Below, piece by piece: positions 9,202 to 18,448 of a DNA stretch of 64,000 nt. Under the pieces are notes generated by a model. It worked only from the letters and a program-made list of their open reading frames with translations. It was not told where the DNA came from and ran no database searches. Source of the stretch: Microbacterium tenebrionis (GTDB lineage: Bacteria; Actinomycetota; Actinomycetes; Actinomycetales; Microbacteriaceae). The translations under genes were made by a program, and so were the position numbers. The stretch's first letter is position 1, and each line of letters begins with the position of its first letter. The DNA lies in assembly GCF_903645325.1 (NCBI RefSeq), contig NZ_CAHJXQ010000001.1, positions 611,536 through 675,535 of the forward strand, read 5' to 3'.

Positions 9202-10076
9202 GCACATCGACCCTTCGCGTCCCCGTCCGCGAGCGCGGCGGCATCTGGGCGCCCGTGCGTCGTCTTGGCCCCGCCCGCCTCGTCATGATCGTCTTCGGGG
9301 TGGTCGTGCTCCTCATGGCGCTGTGGCCGGGCCTCTTCTCGCCGCACTCGCCGACGGCCATCGATGCCACGGCGATCCTGCAGCCGCCGAGCCTGGCGCA
9401 TCCGATGGGCACCGACGAGGCGGGTGCGGACATCTGGGCGCGGATCGTGCACGCCGTCCGGCTCGAGATCCTCATCGCGGCGGGCAGCGTGCTGATCGCC
9501 CTCCTCATCGGCGTGCCCACCGGTCTCATCGCCGGCAGCTCACGCCGCTGGCCGGACTGGGCCCTCTCCAGCACAGCCTCGGCGACGCTGGCCTTCCCCC
9601 TCATCCTCTTCGCCATCCTCATGGTCGCGAGCTTCGGGGCGAGCGGGACAAGCCTGACGGCGATCATCGGCTTCCTGTTCTTCCCCCGTGTCTTCCTTCT
9701 CGTCCGGGCTCAGACCAGGTCGCTGCGGGAGCGCGATTTCATCACCGCCGTCCGCGTGGTGGGGGCGGGCCCCGTCCGCACGCTCGTGCGTCACATCCTG
9801 CCGAACGCCGCCGGCCCTCTCGCCACCCTCGTGCCGCAGCTCATGTCGGAGGCCATCCTCATCGAGGCCGGTCTCAGCTACCTCGGCCTGGGCGTACCGC
9901 TTCCTCAAGCGACCTGGGGGACGATCCTCGAGTCGTCGAAGGACTACTACATGACGGCGCCGTACTATGCGGTCGCCGCCGGCGTCGCGATCACTCTCGT
10001 CGCCGCGGCGCTCATGTACGCGGGCGAGCTCATTGCGGAGTCCACCAATCCGCTGCGCCGGAGGAGGACCGCATGA
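9198..10076 (+). CDS. ABC transporter permease, DppC/OppC type
   Basis: 292 residues with an N-terminal soluble stretch, a first membrane segment near residues 28-48 and the DppC-type segment 'LAHPMGTDEAGADIWARIVHAVR'. The EAA loop is 'DFITAVRVVGAGPVRTLVRHILPNAAGP'. It partners with the DppB-type subunit (ATGA overlap) and its own stop overlaps the start of the deacylase gene. Confidence 0.92.
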   Translation: MSTSTLRVPVRERGGIWAPVRRLGPARLVMIVFGVVVLLMALWPGLFSPHSPTAIDATAILQPPSLAHPMGTDEAGADIWARIVHAVRLEILIAAGSVLIALLIGVPTGLIAGSSRRWPDWALSSTASATLAFPLILFAILMVASFGASGTSLTAIIGFLFFPRVFLLVRAQTRSLRERDFITAVRVVGAGPVRTLVRHILPNAAGPLATLVPQLMSEAILIEAGLSYLGLGVPLPQATWGTILESSKDYYMTAPYYAVAAGVAITLVAAALMYAGELIAESTNPLRRRRTA

Positions 10077-11625
10077 CCGGGTTCACGATCCGCGGAGCGC
10101 GTGTGGTCGACGGCACCGGTGCACCCGCCGTCACCGCCGACGTCGTCGTCCGTGACGGGCGCATCGCGACGATCGGCGAGGGTGAGTCCTCCGGCCGTCG
10201 CGTCGACGCCGACGGCCTCGTCCTGGCGCCGGGGTTCATCGACATGCACGCGCACTCCGACCTCTCCCGGTTCGCCTATCCCGGCGGGGAGACGAGGGCG
10301 CTCCAGGGGATCACCACGGAGGTGGTCGGCAACTGCGGCATGAGCCCGGCGCCGGCGTCCGACCCGGGCTTCCGCGACACGATCGGCACGATCGACGTCG
10401 CGCCCCTCGGGGACTTCGCCTGGAGCACCCCGGTCGAGTACCTCGACGCGGTGGCCGAGGTGGAGGCCTCGACGAACATCGTCGCGCTCCTCGGCCATGG
10501 GGGAGTCCGTCGCGCCGTCCTCGGCGCGGACACGGCCCCCGCGGGGGAACGGGAGCGGGCGCAGATGGCGGCGATCGTCGACGATGCGATGGCCGCGGGC
10601 TACGCGGGGCTGAGCCTCGGACTGATGTACGCCCCGGGGGAACTGAGCGACGCGGCAGAGCTCGTCGCCCTCGCGGAGGTCGTCGCCAGGCGCGGAGGGT
10701 TCCTCGCGACCCACATGCGCGCGTACGACGCCGCAGAGTTGCCCGCCGCGATGCGCGAGGTCCTGGAGATCACCGCCGCCGCGCACGTGCCGTTGCAGAT
10801 CTCGCACCTCCGTTCGATCGCAGACCCGTCCGGGGCGGGGCTGGACGAGGCTCTCGCACTGCTGGACGACGCCGGTGCCGACGTGGAGGCCGACGCCTAT
10901 CCCTATCTCGCCGGGCACACCACGGGACTGCAGCTGCTGCCGTCGCGTCTGCGCGCGCTCGGACCGGGAGAGGCGCTCCGGCGACTCCGCGAGGAACGCG
11001 CCGACGTCCTCGCCAGCTCTGCTCGGAGCGGGCCTTCGGCGCCGACGCCATCACGGTGGCACGCACCGGCGTGCGCCCGACGGCGGACGTCGGGCGCACG
11101 CTCGCGGAGATCGTCGCGGCGGACCCCGGGCGCGGGGACTGGGCCGGCATCCTGCTCGATCTTCTCCTCCTGCACGACGGACTCGTCGACGTCATCGTCG
11201 TCGGGACCCGCCCGGAGGATGCGAGGCGGGTCATGCAGCATCCGCGGGTCGGCATCGCCTCGGACGGTGTCGCACTCGGGCTCGACCACGACCTCAATCG
11301 CCCCCATCCCCGTTCCATCGGCACGTTCCCGCGCGCGATGCGGGAGCTCCTCGACGACGGCATGGGCATCGAGGAGATCGTCTGGAAGATGACGGGGAAG
11401 GCGGCGCGGCGGCTCGGGCTGGTCGATCGCGGGAGGATCGAGGTCGGCGCGGTCGCGGACCTGGTTCTGTTCGACCCCGACCGCGTTCACGATCGCGCGA
11501 CCTATGCGGATCCGCTCGTCGTCCCCGCCGGCATCGAACGCGTGTGGGTCGGCGGCCAGGTCATCGCCGAGGACGGCCACATCACCGGGCGGCTGCCCGG
11601 GGGACTGCTGAGGAGGCAACGGTGA
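10073..11625 (+). pseudogene. N-acyl-D-amino-acid deacylase-like amidohydrolase, apparent frameshift
   Basis: The reading begins at ATG 10073 with MTGFTIRGARVVDGTG and the metal motif 'GFIDMHAHSDLS', followed by 'EVVGNCGMSPAP', whose Cys is a zinc ligand in D-aminoacylases. The first frame is coherent up to about 11010 ('REERADVL'); the continuation ('FGADAITVARTGVRPTADVGRTLAEIV' to the C-terminal 'ERVWVGGQVIAEDG') lies in a different frame, so one base appears missing around 11008-11020. Repaired, the protein would be about 517 residues, normal for the family (hydrolysis of N-acyl D-amino acids, amidohydrolase superfamily). Neighbouring genes are intact and overlapping, which makes an assembly error plausible. 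If real, the enzyme loses its C-terminal third. Confidence 0.8.
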
Positions 11626-12467
11626 CAGGTGCACTGCTGGAAGTCGACGGACTCGCCATTGACTACGGGACCGGGCGCAACATCGTCGAGGGCGTGTCCT
11701 TCGCGATCGAAGCCGGACGCACCCTCGGCATCGTCGGAGAATCCGGATCGGGGAAGTCCTCGGTGGCTCGCGCCGTGCTGGGACTGACCCCCTACGCGGG
11801 GTCGGCACGGTTCGACGGACGCGAGCTCGCCGCCCAGTCGAGGACGGTCTGGCGGGCCACGCGTGCCCGGCTGCAGATGGTCTTCCAGGACCCCTACTCG
11901 ACGCTGGATCCGCGGATGCGCGTCGGCGCCCAGATCGCCGAGCCGCTGCTCGTGCACGGTGCCGCCGACGCACGAGCGGCCCGCCTGCGCGTGGGGGAGC
12001 TACTCGAGCGCGTCGGGCTCGACCCGGCGATGGCGACTCGGTATCCGCACGAGTTCTCCGGGGGACAGCGTCAGCGCATCGCGATCGCTCGGGCCGTGGC
12101 CCTCAACCCGGATCTCATCGTGTGCGACGAGCCCACCAGCGCGCTCGACGTCTCGGTCCAGTCGCAGGTTCTCGATCTGCTCCAGGACCTGCAGTCCGAG
12201 TTCGGCATCGCCTACCTGTTCATCGCGCACAACCTCGGCGTCGTGCGCCGCATGTCCCACGACGTCGCCGTGATGAGCCAGGGGCGCGTCGTGGAAGCCG
12301 GCGCGGTCGACGAGGTCTTCGACCATCCCACGGATCCGTACACGCGTGCGTTGCTGGACGCGGTCCTCGAACCGGACCCGGTGGAGCGGCACCGGGCGCC
12401 GTCGATCCCCGAGGGGCTGACCAGCCCCCTGCACACCCTTTCTTCCGAGGAGGGGGAGGAGCGATGA
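11622..12467 (+). CDS. ABC transporter ATP-binding protein, DppF/OppF type
   Basis: 281 residues. Walker A 'GESGSGKSS' near residue 40, Q-loop 'MVFQDPYSTLDPRM', signature 'EFSGGQRQRIAIARA', Walker B 'LIVCDEPTSALDVS' and H-loop 'LFIAHNLGVV' are all present. GTG at 11622 overlaps the preceding stop (GTGA). It is one of the paired ATPases powering the peptide-type importer. The order DppF-type before DppD-type is unusual but both are complete. Confidence 0.92.
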   Translation: MTGALLEVDGLAIDYGTGRNIVEGVSFAIEAGRTLGIVGESGSGKSSVARAVLGLTPYAGSARFDGRELAAQSRTVWRATRARLQMVFQDPYSTLDPRMRVGAQIAEPLLVHGAADARAARLRVGELLERVGLDPAMATRYPHEFSGGQRQRIAIARAVALNPDLIVCDEPTSALDVSVQSQVLDLLQDLQSEFGIAYLFIAHNLGVVRRMSHDVAVMSQGRVVEAGAVDEVFDHPTDPYTRALLDAVLEPDPVERHRAPSIPEGLTSPLHTLSSEEGEER

Positions 12468-13252
12468 CCCTGCTGTCGATCGAGAACCTGAGCATCACGT
12501 TCGAGGGAGCGCCCGCACCGGCGGTCACCAGCGTGTCCATCGAGGTCGAGCCCGGAGCGCGCGTCGGCATCATCGGCGAGTCCGGGTCTGGGAAGTCTGT
12601 CACCGCGATGAGCGTGCTGAGGCTCAACGACGAGTCGATTATGGTGTACGGAGACGCGTCGCGTGTGATGTTCGACGGCAAGGACCTGCTGCGCGCAGAC
12701 GACCGTGCACTGCGAGAGATCAGGGGTCGGCGCATCTCGATGATCTTCCAGGACCCGATGTCCGTCCTCAACCCCGTGTTCACGGTGGGTGCCCAGATCG
12801 TCGACGTGCTGCGCGCGCACTCCTCGACGACCAGGAAGGCGGCGCGCAGTGCCGTCGTCCGCAGCCTCGCCGAGGTCGGCATCCGCGATCCCGACCGCGT
12901 CTTCGATCAGTACCCGCACGAGCTGAGCGGCGGGATGCGGCAGCGCGTGATGATCGCGATGGCCATCGCGTCCCGTCCGCGGCTCCTGATCGCGGACGAG
13001 GCGACCAGCGCCCTCGATGTGACGGTCCAAGCTGCCGTGCTCGGCACGCTGGATCGCCTGGCCGTCGAGCGCGACATGGCGGTCCTGATGATCACGCACG
13101 ACATGGGCGTGGTGGCCAGGTTCTGCGACGTCGTCTACGTGATGTATCGCGGGGACGTGGTTGAGCACGGTCCCGTCAGCCAGATCCTGCTCGCGCCGCA
13201 GCACGAGTACACCCGACGTCTGCTGACCGCCGTCCCTCGCCTTCGGGGATGA
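12464..13252 (+). CDS. ABC transporter ATP-binding protein, DppD/OppD type
   Basis: 262 residues with Walker A 'GESGSGKSV', Q-loop 'MIFQDPMSVLNP', signature 'ELSGGMRQRVMIAMAI', Walker B 'LLIADEATSALDVT' and H-loop 'LMITHDMGVVARF'. ATG at 12464 overlaps the previous stop and is preceded by GGAGGAGC. It completes the five-gene importer (binding protein, two permeases, two ATPases). The C-terminal tail is short compared with many OppD proteins. Confidence 0.92.
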   Translation: MTLLSIENLSITFEGAPAPAVTSVSIEVEPGARVGIIGESGSGKSVTAMSVLRLNDESIMVYGDASRVMFDGKDLLRADDRALREIRGRRISMIFQDPMSVLNPVFTVGAQIVDVLRAHSSTTRKAARSAVVRSLAEVGIRDPDRVFDQYPHELSGGMRQRVMIAMAIASRPRLLIADEATSALDVTVQAAVLGTLDRLAVERDMAVLMITHDMGVVARFCDVVYVMYRGDVVEHGPVSQILLAPQHEYTRRLLTAVPRLRG

Positions 13253-13286
13253 CGGTGCGGACATGACAAACAAGAGAGAGGACCCC

Positions 13287-13667
13287 ATGATCTCCAACGT
13301 CTCCAGCCCGGATGCTCCGCCTCCCGCCGGACCCTACGCGCAGGCCGCCCTCTCGGGGGGATTCGCCTTCCTCGCGGGCCAAGGGCCCTTCGATGAGAAC
13401 GGGCAGCGGGTCGGTGCGACCTTCGCAGATCAGGTGCGACGGACCTTCGCGAACCTCGAGACAGTCGCGCAGGCCGCCGGCTCGAGCCTCGCCAACGCGG
13501 GGCGCTACGGCGTGTATCTGCGCAACCCCGACGACTTTGCCGAGTTCAACGAGATCGCGCGCGAGTTCCTCAGCGAGCCGCTGCCGGCCCGGACGACGAT
13601 CGAGGCCGCGCTGCGCGGATTCGACATCGAGATCGACGCGATCGTCGTCGTTCCTGGTGATCGCTGA
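13287..13667 (+). CDS. RidA/YjgF-family protein
   Basis: 126 residues from the ATG at 13287. An earlier in-frame ATG at 13263 is unlikely because its codons overlap the GAGAGGA ribosome site used by 13287. Family features: N-terminal 'PPPAGPYAQAALSGGFAFLAGQGPFD', central 'ANLETVAQAAG', C-terminal 'EPLPARTTIEAAL' with the conserved Arg. RidA proteins hydrolyse reactive enamine/imine intermediates released by PLP enzymes, which fits the two PLP enzymes in this operon. Confidence 0.88.
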   Translation: MISNVSSPDAPPPAGPYAQAALSGGFAFLAGQGPFDENGQRVGATFADQVRRTFANLETVAQAAGSSLANAGRYGVYLRNPDDFAEFNEIAREFLSEPLPARTTIEAALRGFDIEIDAIVVVPGDR

Positions 13668-14503
13668 TGCGCCTGTGCGTGCTCGACGGCCGCTCCACGC
13701 TACTCACGGCTGAGGGTGAGGTCGACGTCGAGACGGCGAGCGGCGGGCGGTTCTCCCGCGATGTCGCGCGCCTCTACACCGAGTGGACGGTCTTCCGTCT
13801 CTGGGCGGATGGATTCGAGGACGCACCGGGGGACGCCCAGCCCGAGCTCGACCGTCTCGGCGCGCTCTCTCCGTCGCCCTCACAGGTGCTCGCGATCGGC
13901 CTCAATTACGTCGACCACGCCGCGGAGTCCGGTTTCGCCGTCCCCGAGGTCCCGATCGTCTTCACCAAGTTCCCGTCGTCCGTCGCCGGGCCGGGGGAGG
14001 ACGTGCGTCTCACGGGCGACGAGGTCGACTGGGAGATCGAGATCGTCGCCGTGATCGGTACCGGCGGGCGGTCGATCCCCGCCGAGCGGGCGTGGGAGGC
14101 GATCGCGGGTCTCACGATCGGGCAGGACTACTCCGATCGGGCCGTGCAGTTCGCGGGCGCACCGGTGCAGTTCTCGCTCGGCAAGTCGTTCGCCGGCTTC
14201 GCGCCGATCGGTCCTGTGCTGGTGACCCCCGACGCGCTTCCCGATCCCGCGGAGGTTGTCCTCGAATGCGCGGTGGCGGGGGAGATCATGCAACGTGCGC
14301 CCCTCGCCGACCTCATCTTGCCGATCCCCGCACTGATCGAGTTCCTGTCGGACGTCGTCGAACTGCGACCGGGCGACCTCGTGTTCACGGGGACGCCGCC
14401 GGGCGTGGGCTTCGGGCGTGAGCCTCGGCGATACCTCGCCGCAGGCGAGACTGTGCGCTCGAGCGCGACCGGGATCGGCTGGATGAGTCAGACGTTCCGC
14501 TGA
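13667..14503 (+). CDS. Fumarylacetoacetate hydrolase-family protein
   Basis: 278 residues. Shows the FAH-family core: 'AIGLNYVDHAAESG', 'DWEIEIVAVIG' with metal-binding acidic residues, 'IAGLTIGQDYSDRAVQ', 'GDLVFTGTPPGVGFGR'. These enzymes cleave C-C bonds or hydrate/decarboxylate 2-keto acids. It overlaps the RidA stop and closes the operon; a keto acid product of the upstream aminotransferase or aldolase is a plausible substrate by context only. Confidence 0.87.
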   Translation: MRLCVLDGRSTLLTAEGEVDVETASGGRFSRDVARLYTEWTVFRLWADGFEDAPGDAQPELDRLGALSPSPSQVLAIGLNYVDHAAESGFAVPEVPIVFTKFPSSVAGPGEDVRLTGDEVDWEIEIVAVIGTGGRSIPAERAWEAIAGLTIGQDYSDRAVQFAGAPVQFSLGKSFAGFAPIGPVLVTPDALPDPAEVVLECAVAGEIMQRAPLADLILPIPALIEFLSDVVELRPGDLVFTGTPPGVGFGREPRRYLAAGETVRSSATGIGWMSQTFR

Positions 14504-14554
14504 GGGCCGTCGTCGGCTTCCTGGCCGAGGGACGGGCAGGTGGAGGCCGATCCG

Positions 14555-14636
14555 TGCGGAAGGCGGGACTTGAACCCGCACGCCCTGAGGCACAGGAACC
14601 TAAATCCTGCGTGTCTACCGATTTCACCACTCCCGC
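14555..14636 (-). tRNA. tRNA-Leu (anticodon UAG)
   Basis: Read on the minus strand, the acceptor GCGGGAG pairs with CTTCCGC (one G-T pair), a D-arm with 'TGGTGAAATCGGTAGACAC' follows, and the anticodon stem CAGGA/TCCTG encloses the loop TTTAGGT, giving anticodon UAG. A long variable arm (GTGCCTCAGGGCGT) marks it as a class-II tRNA, and the T-arm contains GGGTTCAAGTCCC. No CCA is encoded. Confidence 0.92.
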
Positions 14637-14765
14637 GCAGGGTTCAGTCTAGATGCCCGCCGGCAACCGCCGCAGACGGGAAGCCGTCGCGATCGTGACG
14701 GGGATCCTGACGCCGCCTGTGGATAACTTTCACGGCCGATTCGGGATTCTTGCGAGGATGCCGGG

Positions 14766-15407
14766 GTGAGCCAGCCGTCCCTCGTCGTCGCCGAACGCGT
14801 GCGCCGTCGTCTGCGCGCCGAACGCACCGATCCCGCGCTCGCCCCCGACGAGGCCAGACGCATCGCGCAGGCCGAGGTCCGCCGCTACAACGACCTCGCC
14901 CTGTCGCGCGGCGACGCGATGATCGACGACGAATCGGCGCTGGTGCGCGACGTGCTGGCGTCGGTCAGCGGATTCGGCGTTCTGCAGCCGCTGCTGGACG
15001 ATCCGACGATCGAGGAGGTCTGGCTCAACGGCCCCGATCGCGTCTACGTGGCTCGGGGCGGCGTCTCGGAGCGCATCGAGCTAGGGCTCACCGATGCCGT
15101 GCTGCGCGACCTCGTCGAGCGGATGCTGCAGTCCACGGGCCGACGCGTCGACATCAGCCAGCCGTTCGTCGACGCGTCGCTGCCGGACGGGTCAAGACTC
15201 CACGTCGCGATCGCGGATGTCGTCCGCGGGTCGTGGGCCGTGAACATCCGCAAGTTCCTGCCCGGCTACCGCACCCTGGAGGCGCTCGTCGAGCTCGGCA
15301 CGATGCCGGCCGACGTCGCCGAGCTGCTGCGGCGGGCGATGCGCGACGGATCCAGCATCATCGTCTCGGGCGCGACCCACGCGGGCAATACCACATGGAA
15401 TCTCTGA
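14766..15407 (+). CDS. tadA: tadA/cpaF secretion ATPase, 5' part, interrupted by the ICE
   Basis: GTG start at 14766. Residues 1-207 are the N-terminal domain and start of the ATPase domain of a type II/IV secretion ATPase (TadA/CpaF of Tad pili): 'FGVLQPLLDDPTIEEVWLNGPDRVYVARGG', 'RRVDISQPFVDASLPDGSRLHVAI', 'FLPGYRTLEALVELG'. The Walker A begins 'VSGATHAG' and is then broken: the expected AAG ACG ACG codons are replaced by AAT ACC ACA TGG AAT CTC TGA, which is element DNA. The missing 3' part is at 62306-62827. As it stands the product lacks the catalytic core and cannot hydrolyse ATP. Confidence 0.9.
   Translation: MSQPSLVVAERVRRRLRAERTDPALAPDEARRIAQAEVRRYNDLALSRGDAMIDDESALVRDVLASVSGFGVLQPLLDDPTIEEVWLNGPDRVYVARGGVSERIELGLTDAVLRDLVERMLQSTGRRVDISQPFVDASLPDGSRLHVAIADVVRGSWAVNIRKFLPGYRTLEALVELGTMPADVAELLRRAMRDGSSIIVSGATHAGNTTWNL
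15379..15398. other. attL, left attachment junction
   Basis: Chromosomal half GCGGGC, core AA at 15387-15388, then element half TA-CCACATGG. The core dinucleotide AA is the only stretch shared in register with the right junction, consistent with the two-base crossover of serine recombinases. Confidence 0.75.
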
Positions 15408-15466
15408 CGCCACTACTGAGTACGCGCAGCGCGAAGCGTACGGCGGGCGAACGCTCATGAGAGCGA

Positions 15467-18277
15467 CTACGAAGTAGGGTCCACCTGCATCTGCGATCTA
15501 AGCTCTTGCCCGATTGGTGCCCGAGCTAGCGAGGGCCACACTGCTTGTCCCAATGCCGCCGTGGCGCTCCAGTTCTCCGGTCCGAGCGCCCCTAGCGAGA
15601 TTTCGAGGGCGGTCCCGACCTCGCCGTCTCGTAGCCCTGCGGTCGTGAGAGGCAGCGCTGCTGGCAGTGTTGCGAGTAGTCGCTGTCGTCCGGCGTCCCA
15701 AGCGGCCGTGAGAGCCGTATCGCGAAGCTCGTTGACGATGCTGTCCAGCGATTGGCGAGCGGTGCCCGACAGTCCGAGCTCGGATAGCTGGGGCTCAATG
15801 AGGTCGGCCAACAGGGCGTTCGACCCGGTGGTCTTGACGCCGGACTGCTTCTCGCGGGAGGTTTGTGCCTCCGGTATGGGTGCGCCGAACTGGCCTATGG
15901 TCAAGATGGAGTGCGCGATCGTGCGCGCGATGGGGGTTCCCGCGAACGCAGTTTTGAGCGCGTTTCGGATGTACATCAGGTCATTCCCCACGCTGGCATT
16001 TGAGAGGCCTATTGCGACGGCGCGATTGTCTTGGGGGACCGGACCTGAGAGCGCTCTTAGCGCGACGTCGATGAGCCGTCGCTGCCATCGGGGAGTTCGC
16101 GCCGCTAGGCCATCGTCGAGGAGGTAAGCCGCCAGTTCCGGTCCGATTGCGCATAGCCAGCCTGGCCAGTTAGCGCTCTTGTCCACGTTCTCCACGACTT
16201 CGGTGACGAGGTTCCGGCGATGGTCAGGGCCTTCGGCGAATGTCCGTCCCGCCACGAACACCCATGTATTGCGCCAGTGTGGGCTAGGAGCGGTTGTTGA
16301 GAGGTGGGCGTGTAGTTGCTCGTCGGTGACGTTGCTCAACGCGCGGGCAGCCATTAGTTCCTGAAGGCTGCGTATTTCAAACGAGACGCCGTCGTCTTCT
16401 GCGGGCACCAACAGCACCAGACGTTCGGTAGTTGCCTGCACAATCCGATCGGCGATCCTGTCCACCTCTGGGCCGAGCTGGTGACCGACCTGAACGAGAC
16501 GTTGGACGGCAAGTTGGCGGAGTTCAGCTTTGGTAAGGATCGAGCGCGCATCGGTCGAGGTTTCGGCATGGATCTGTAGCGAGAGCCCGACGGATTCGTG
16601 CAAGTCTGTGATCGCTGGTCGATGTTCCGTGAGGAATGGTGCGAGGTTTGTGGGCTTTGCTGACTCTCGCTGATAAATGGTTTCGAAGTAGCGCCAGAAG
16701 AGTTGATATCGGTCGGCGGGGAGGACGCCGAACTGTTCAAGAATCAGGGTCATGATGAGGACTTGTAGAGGCGTCTTCATGAGTCGCAGCATGGTCGCGT
16801 CGGAGGCCTGCTTCTCGAAGCGGCTAATCACCTGATCCCGCCGATCCAGGTCATCGGACAGGCGGCGAGACGTGATGTGGCGCCCGTAGCTGATTGCGGT
16901 CGGAGCATCCAGGTACTTCAAATCGAGCTGGGTGAAGAGCTCGGGCATGATCTGTTCCGTGTAGCCCATAGGCCGCGTAGTGACGACCACGAGAAGGTCT
17001 GCATCGTCCTGGTGCGCTTCCTCGACGAACGTTCTGATCTCGTCCAGGACGCGGGGGCGTACTTCTGGCGCGGTGACTTCATCGAGCCCATCAAAGACTA
17101 CAAGGCAGGGCCAGTGTTGAATCCACCTCTTCAACGTGTGCGGCTTGATATCTAACTCGGCGCGCGCGGTCACGCGTTCGCTAAGCCATCTCAAAAGGCT
17201 CTTGTCGCCACTTGGACCAAGCTCGTCGGCATAATGCGCGAGGTTCACCCGAATCGGCCAGCGATGGTTCTTTGGTGGTCGTACGTTGATGCGTTTCAGA
17301 GCGGCCGCGGTCCCATCGACGATGGCGGACGTCGTTGGGGTCAGCGATTCGTCGGCAGCGAATCCGGACCGATACATCTGGGTCAAGAACGACGTCGTTG
17401 TGCTCTTGCCGCTGCCCGGCTGTCCTGTTAGGACGAGATGGGGTGGCGTGGGATGGAAAGATGGCTTCAATACTGAGTCGCCGCGATCAATCACCTCGTG
17501 CATCAGCGTCATGTTCTCGGCACGAGTGCCATCAGCCTTGAGATCGATGATGACCTCGTCAACGGACTGTCGAGTTGTTCCGCCCGCATCGCTGAAGTTC
17601 ACCCATCGTTCCACACCCAGAGTTCTCATTGCGTGAGCCTTCAGTACAGGCTCGAACTGAGAAGGCTCAAGTAACCCGCCAAGCGCACCGAGTCGAGTGA
17701 GGATATCTCCGACCGTCAGCATTCCCTTGAACGCGTTTCGGATTCCGTCGTTCACAGTCAGCAGGCCGTTGAGTTGGTCACGATGCCAGACCTTTGCGGC
17801 GCGAAGGCCGCGGGCTGCGAGCGAGTCTTTACCGTCTGAGCCCGGCACTGGCGCGCTGATTCGCTGCCGGATGCTGGCATTGATCTGGTCGATTCCTCCA
17901 GCGTCCGCGACGCTGCTTAGCCTCGCGTTCGTCACGAAGACTATGTATTGAGGAAGCCGGCCTCGCTTGCTGTCATTGGCCAACCAGGAGTCGAACTCTT
18001 CGGAAACCTGCTTCAGCAGCCAAGAGGCGTTCTGCGCCGGAGTGCCGAGGGTTTCCTTCTGCTTCGCTTGAAGGACGACATACCCGTCCCACGAGTCGGC
18101 ACCGAACCCCGTTGTCGCGGACCAATTCACTGGGCCCGTGTACGTCGCTTCGCGGCCGCCATCCGGACCCGACCCGAAGGCCTCGACTCCATGCCCGAGT
18201 ACCTTAAGAGCCAACGCGACCGTGAGTTGTTCGAACGCACGCGGACTGAGTTCTTCCAACGGGTAGTCCTGCGCCAT
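15467..18277 (-). CDS. Mrr-like nuclease fused to NACHT NTPase, probable antiphage protein
   Basis: 936 residues from ATG 18277, chosen because GGGAGG lies seven bases upstream and the protein starts MAQDYPLEELSPRAFEQLT. Residues about 5-120 resemble a restriction-endonuclease fold of the Mrr type: 'GSGPDGGREATY' with Asp39 and 'VVLQAKQKE' with the Gln-x-Lys at 70-72. Residues 281-410 form a NACHT/STAND NTPase: Walker A 'GQPGSGKST' at 285-293, Walker B 'LVVFDGLDEV' at 392-401. The rest is helical, without clear repeats, and could be a sensor. Bacterial NACHT proteins (bNACHT) with nuclease effectors are known antiphage defences. The gene is the first inside attL, alone on the minus strand, and less GC-rich than the transfer genes, suggesting separate acquisition. 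Confidence 0.8.
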   Translation of the reverse strand: MAQDYPLEELSPRAFEQLTVALALKVLGHGVEAFGSGPDGGREATYTGPVNWSATTGFGADSWDGYVVLQAKQKETLGTPAQNASWLLKQVSEEFDSWLANDSKRGRLPQYIVFVTNARLSSVADAGGIDQINASIRQRISAPVPGSDGKDSLAARGLRAAKVWHRDQLNGLLTVNDGIRNAFKGMLTVGDILTRLGALGGLLEPSQFEPVLKAHAMRTLGVERWVNFSDAGGTTRQSVDEVIIDLKADGTRAENMTLMHEVIDRGDSVLKPSFHPTPPHLVLTGQPGSGKSTTTSFLTQMYRSGFAADESLTPTTSAIVDGTAAALKRINVRPPKNHRWPIRVNLAHYADELGPSGDKSLLRWLSERVTARAELDIKPHTLKRWIQHWPCLVVFDGLDEVTAPEVRPRVLDEIRTFVEEAHQDDADLLVVVTTRPMGYTEQIMPELFTQLDLKYLDAPTAISYGRHITSRRLSDDLDRRDQVISRFEKQASDATMLRLMKTPLQVLIMTLILEQFGVLPADRYQLFWRYFETIYQRESAKPTNLAPFLTEHRPAITDLHESVGLSLQIHAETSTDARSILTKAELRQLAVQRLVQVGHQLGPEVDRIADRIVQATTERLVLLVPAEDDGVSFEIRSLQELMAARALSNVTDEQLHAHLSTTAPSPHWRNTWVFVAGRTFAEGPDHRRNLVTEVVENVDKSANWPGWLCAIGPELAAYLLDDGLAARTPRWQRRLIDVALRALSGPVPQDNRAVAIGLSNASVGNDLMYIRNALKTAFAGTPIARTIAHSILTIGQFGAPIPEAQTSREKQSGVKTTGSNALLADLIEPQLSELGLSGTARQSLDSIVNELRDTALTAAWDAGRQRLLATLPAALPLTTAGLRDGEVGTALEISLGALGPENWSATAALGQAVWPSLARAPIGQELRSQMQVDPTS

Positions 18278-18448
18278 CGAGCCGCCTCCCGTGAGTAGTC
18301 CTTCTACATAATCCCATCGGGCGCGGGCATCGACGCAGAGGCCGCCCGCGTGGCCTCGATCTGGAGTGTCCGGCTGCCTGCCCGGCGTGAGCCATTCGCA
18401 AGCGGAGTGCGTCGATATGCTGATACCACGACGACGTGAGGGGGCAGA

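Noticed and set aside
14555..14636. tRNA-Leu as the integration site of the element
   Set aside because: The tRNA is intact, about 750 bases from the junction, and no part of it is repeated at the right end; the split tadA gives exact boundaries elsewhere.
14766..15407. tadA as a gene decayed by point mutations
   Set aside because: Sequence is normal up to the crossover and the missing part is intact at 62306; this is interruption, not decay.
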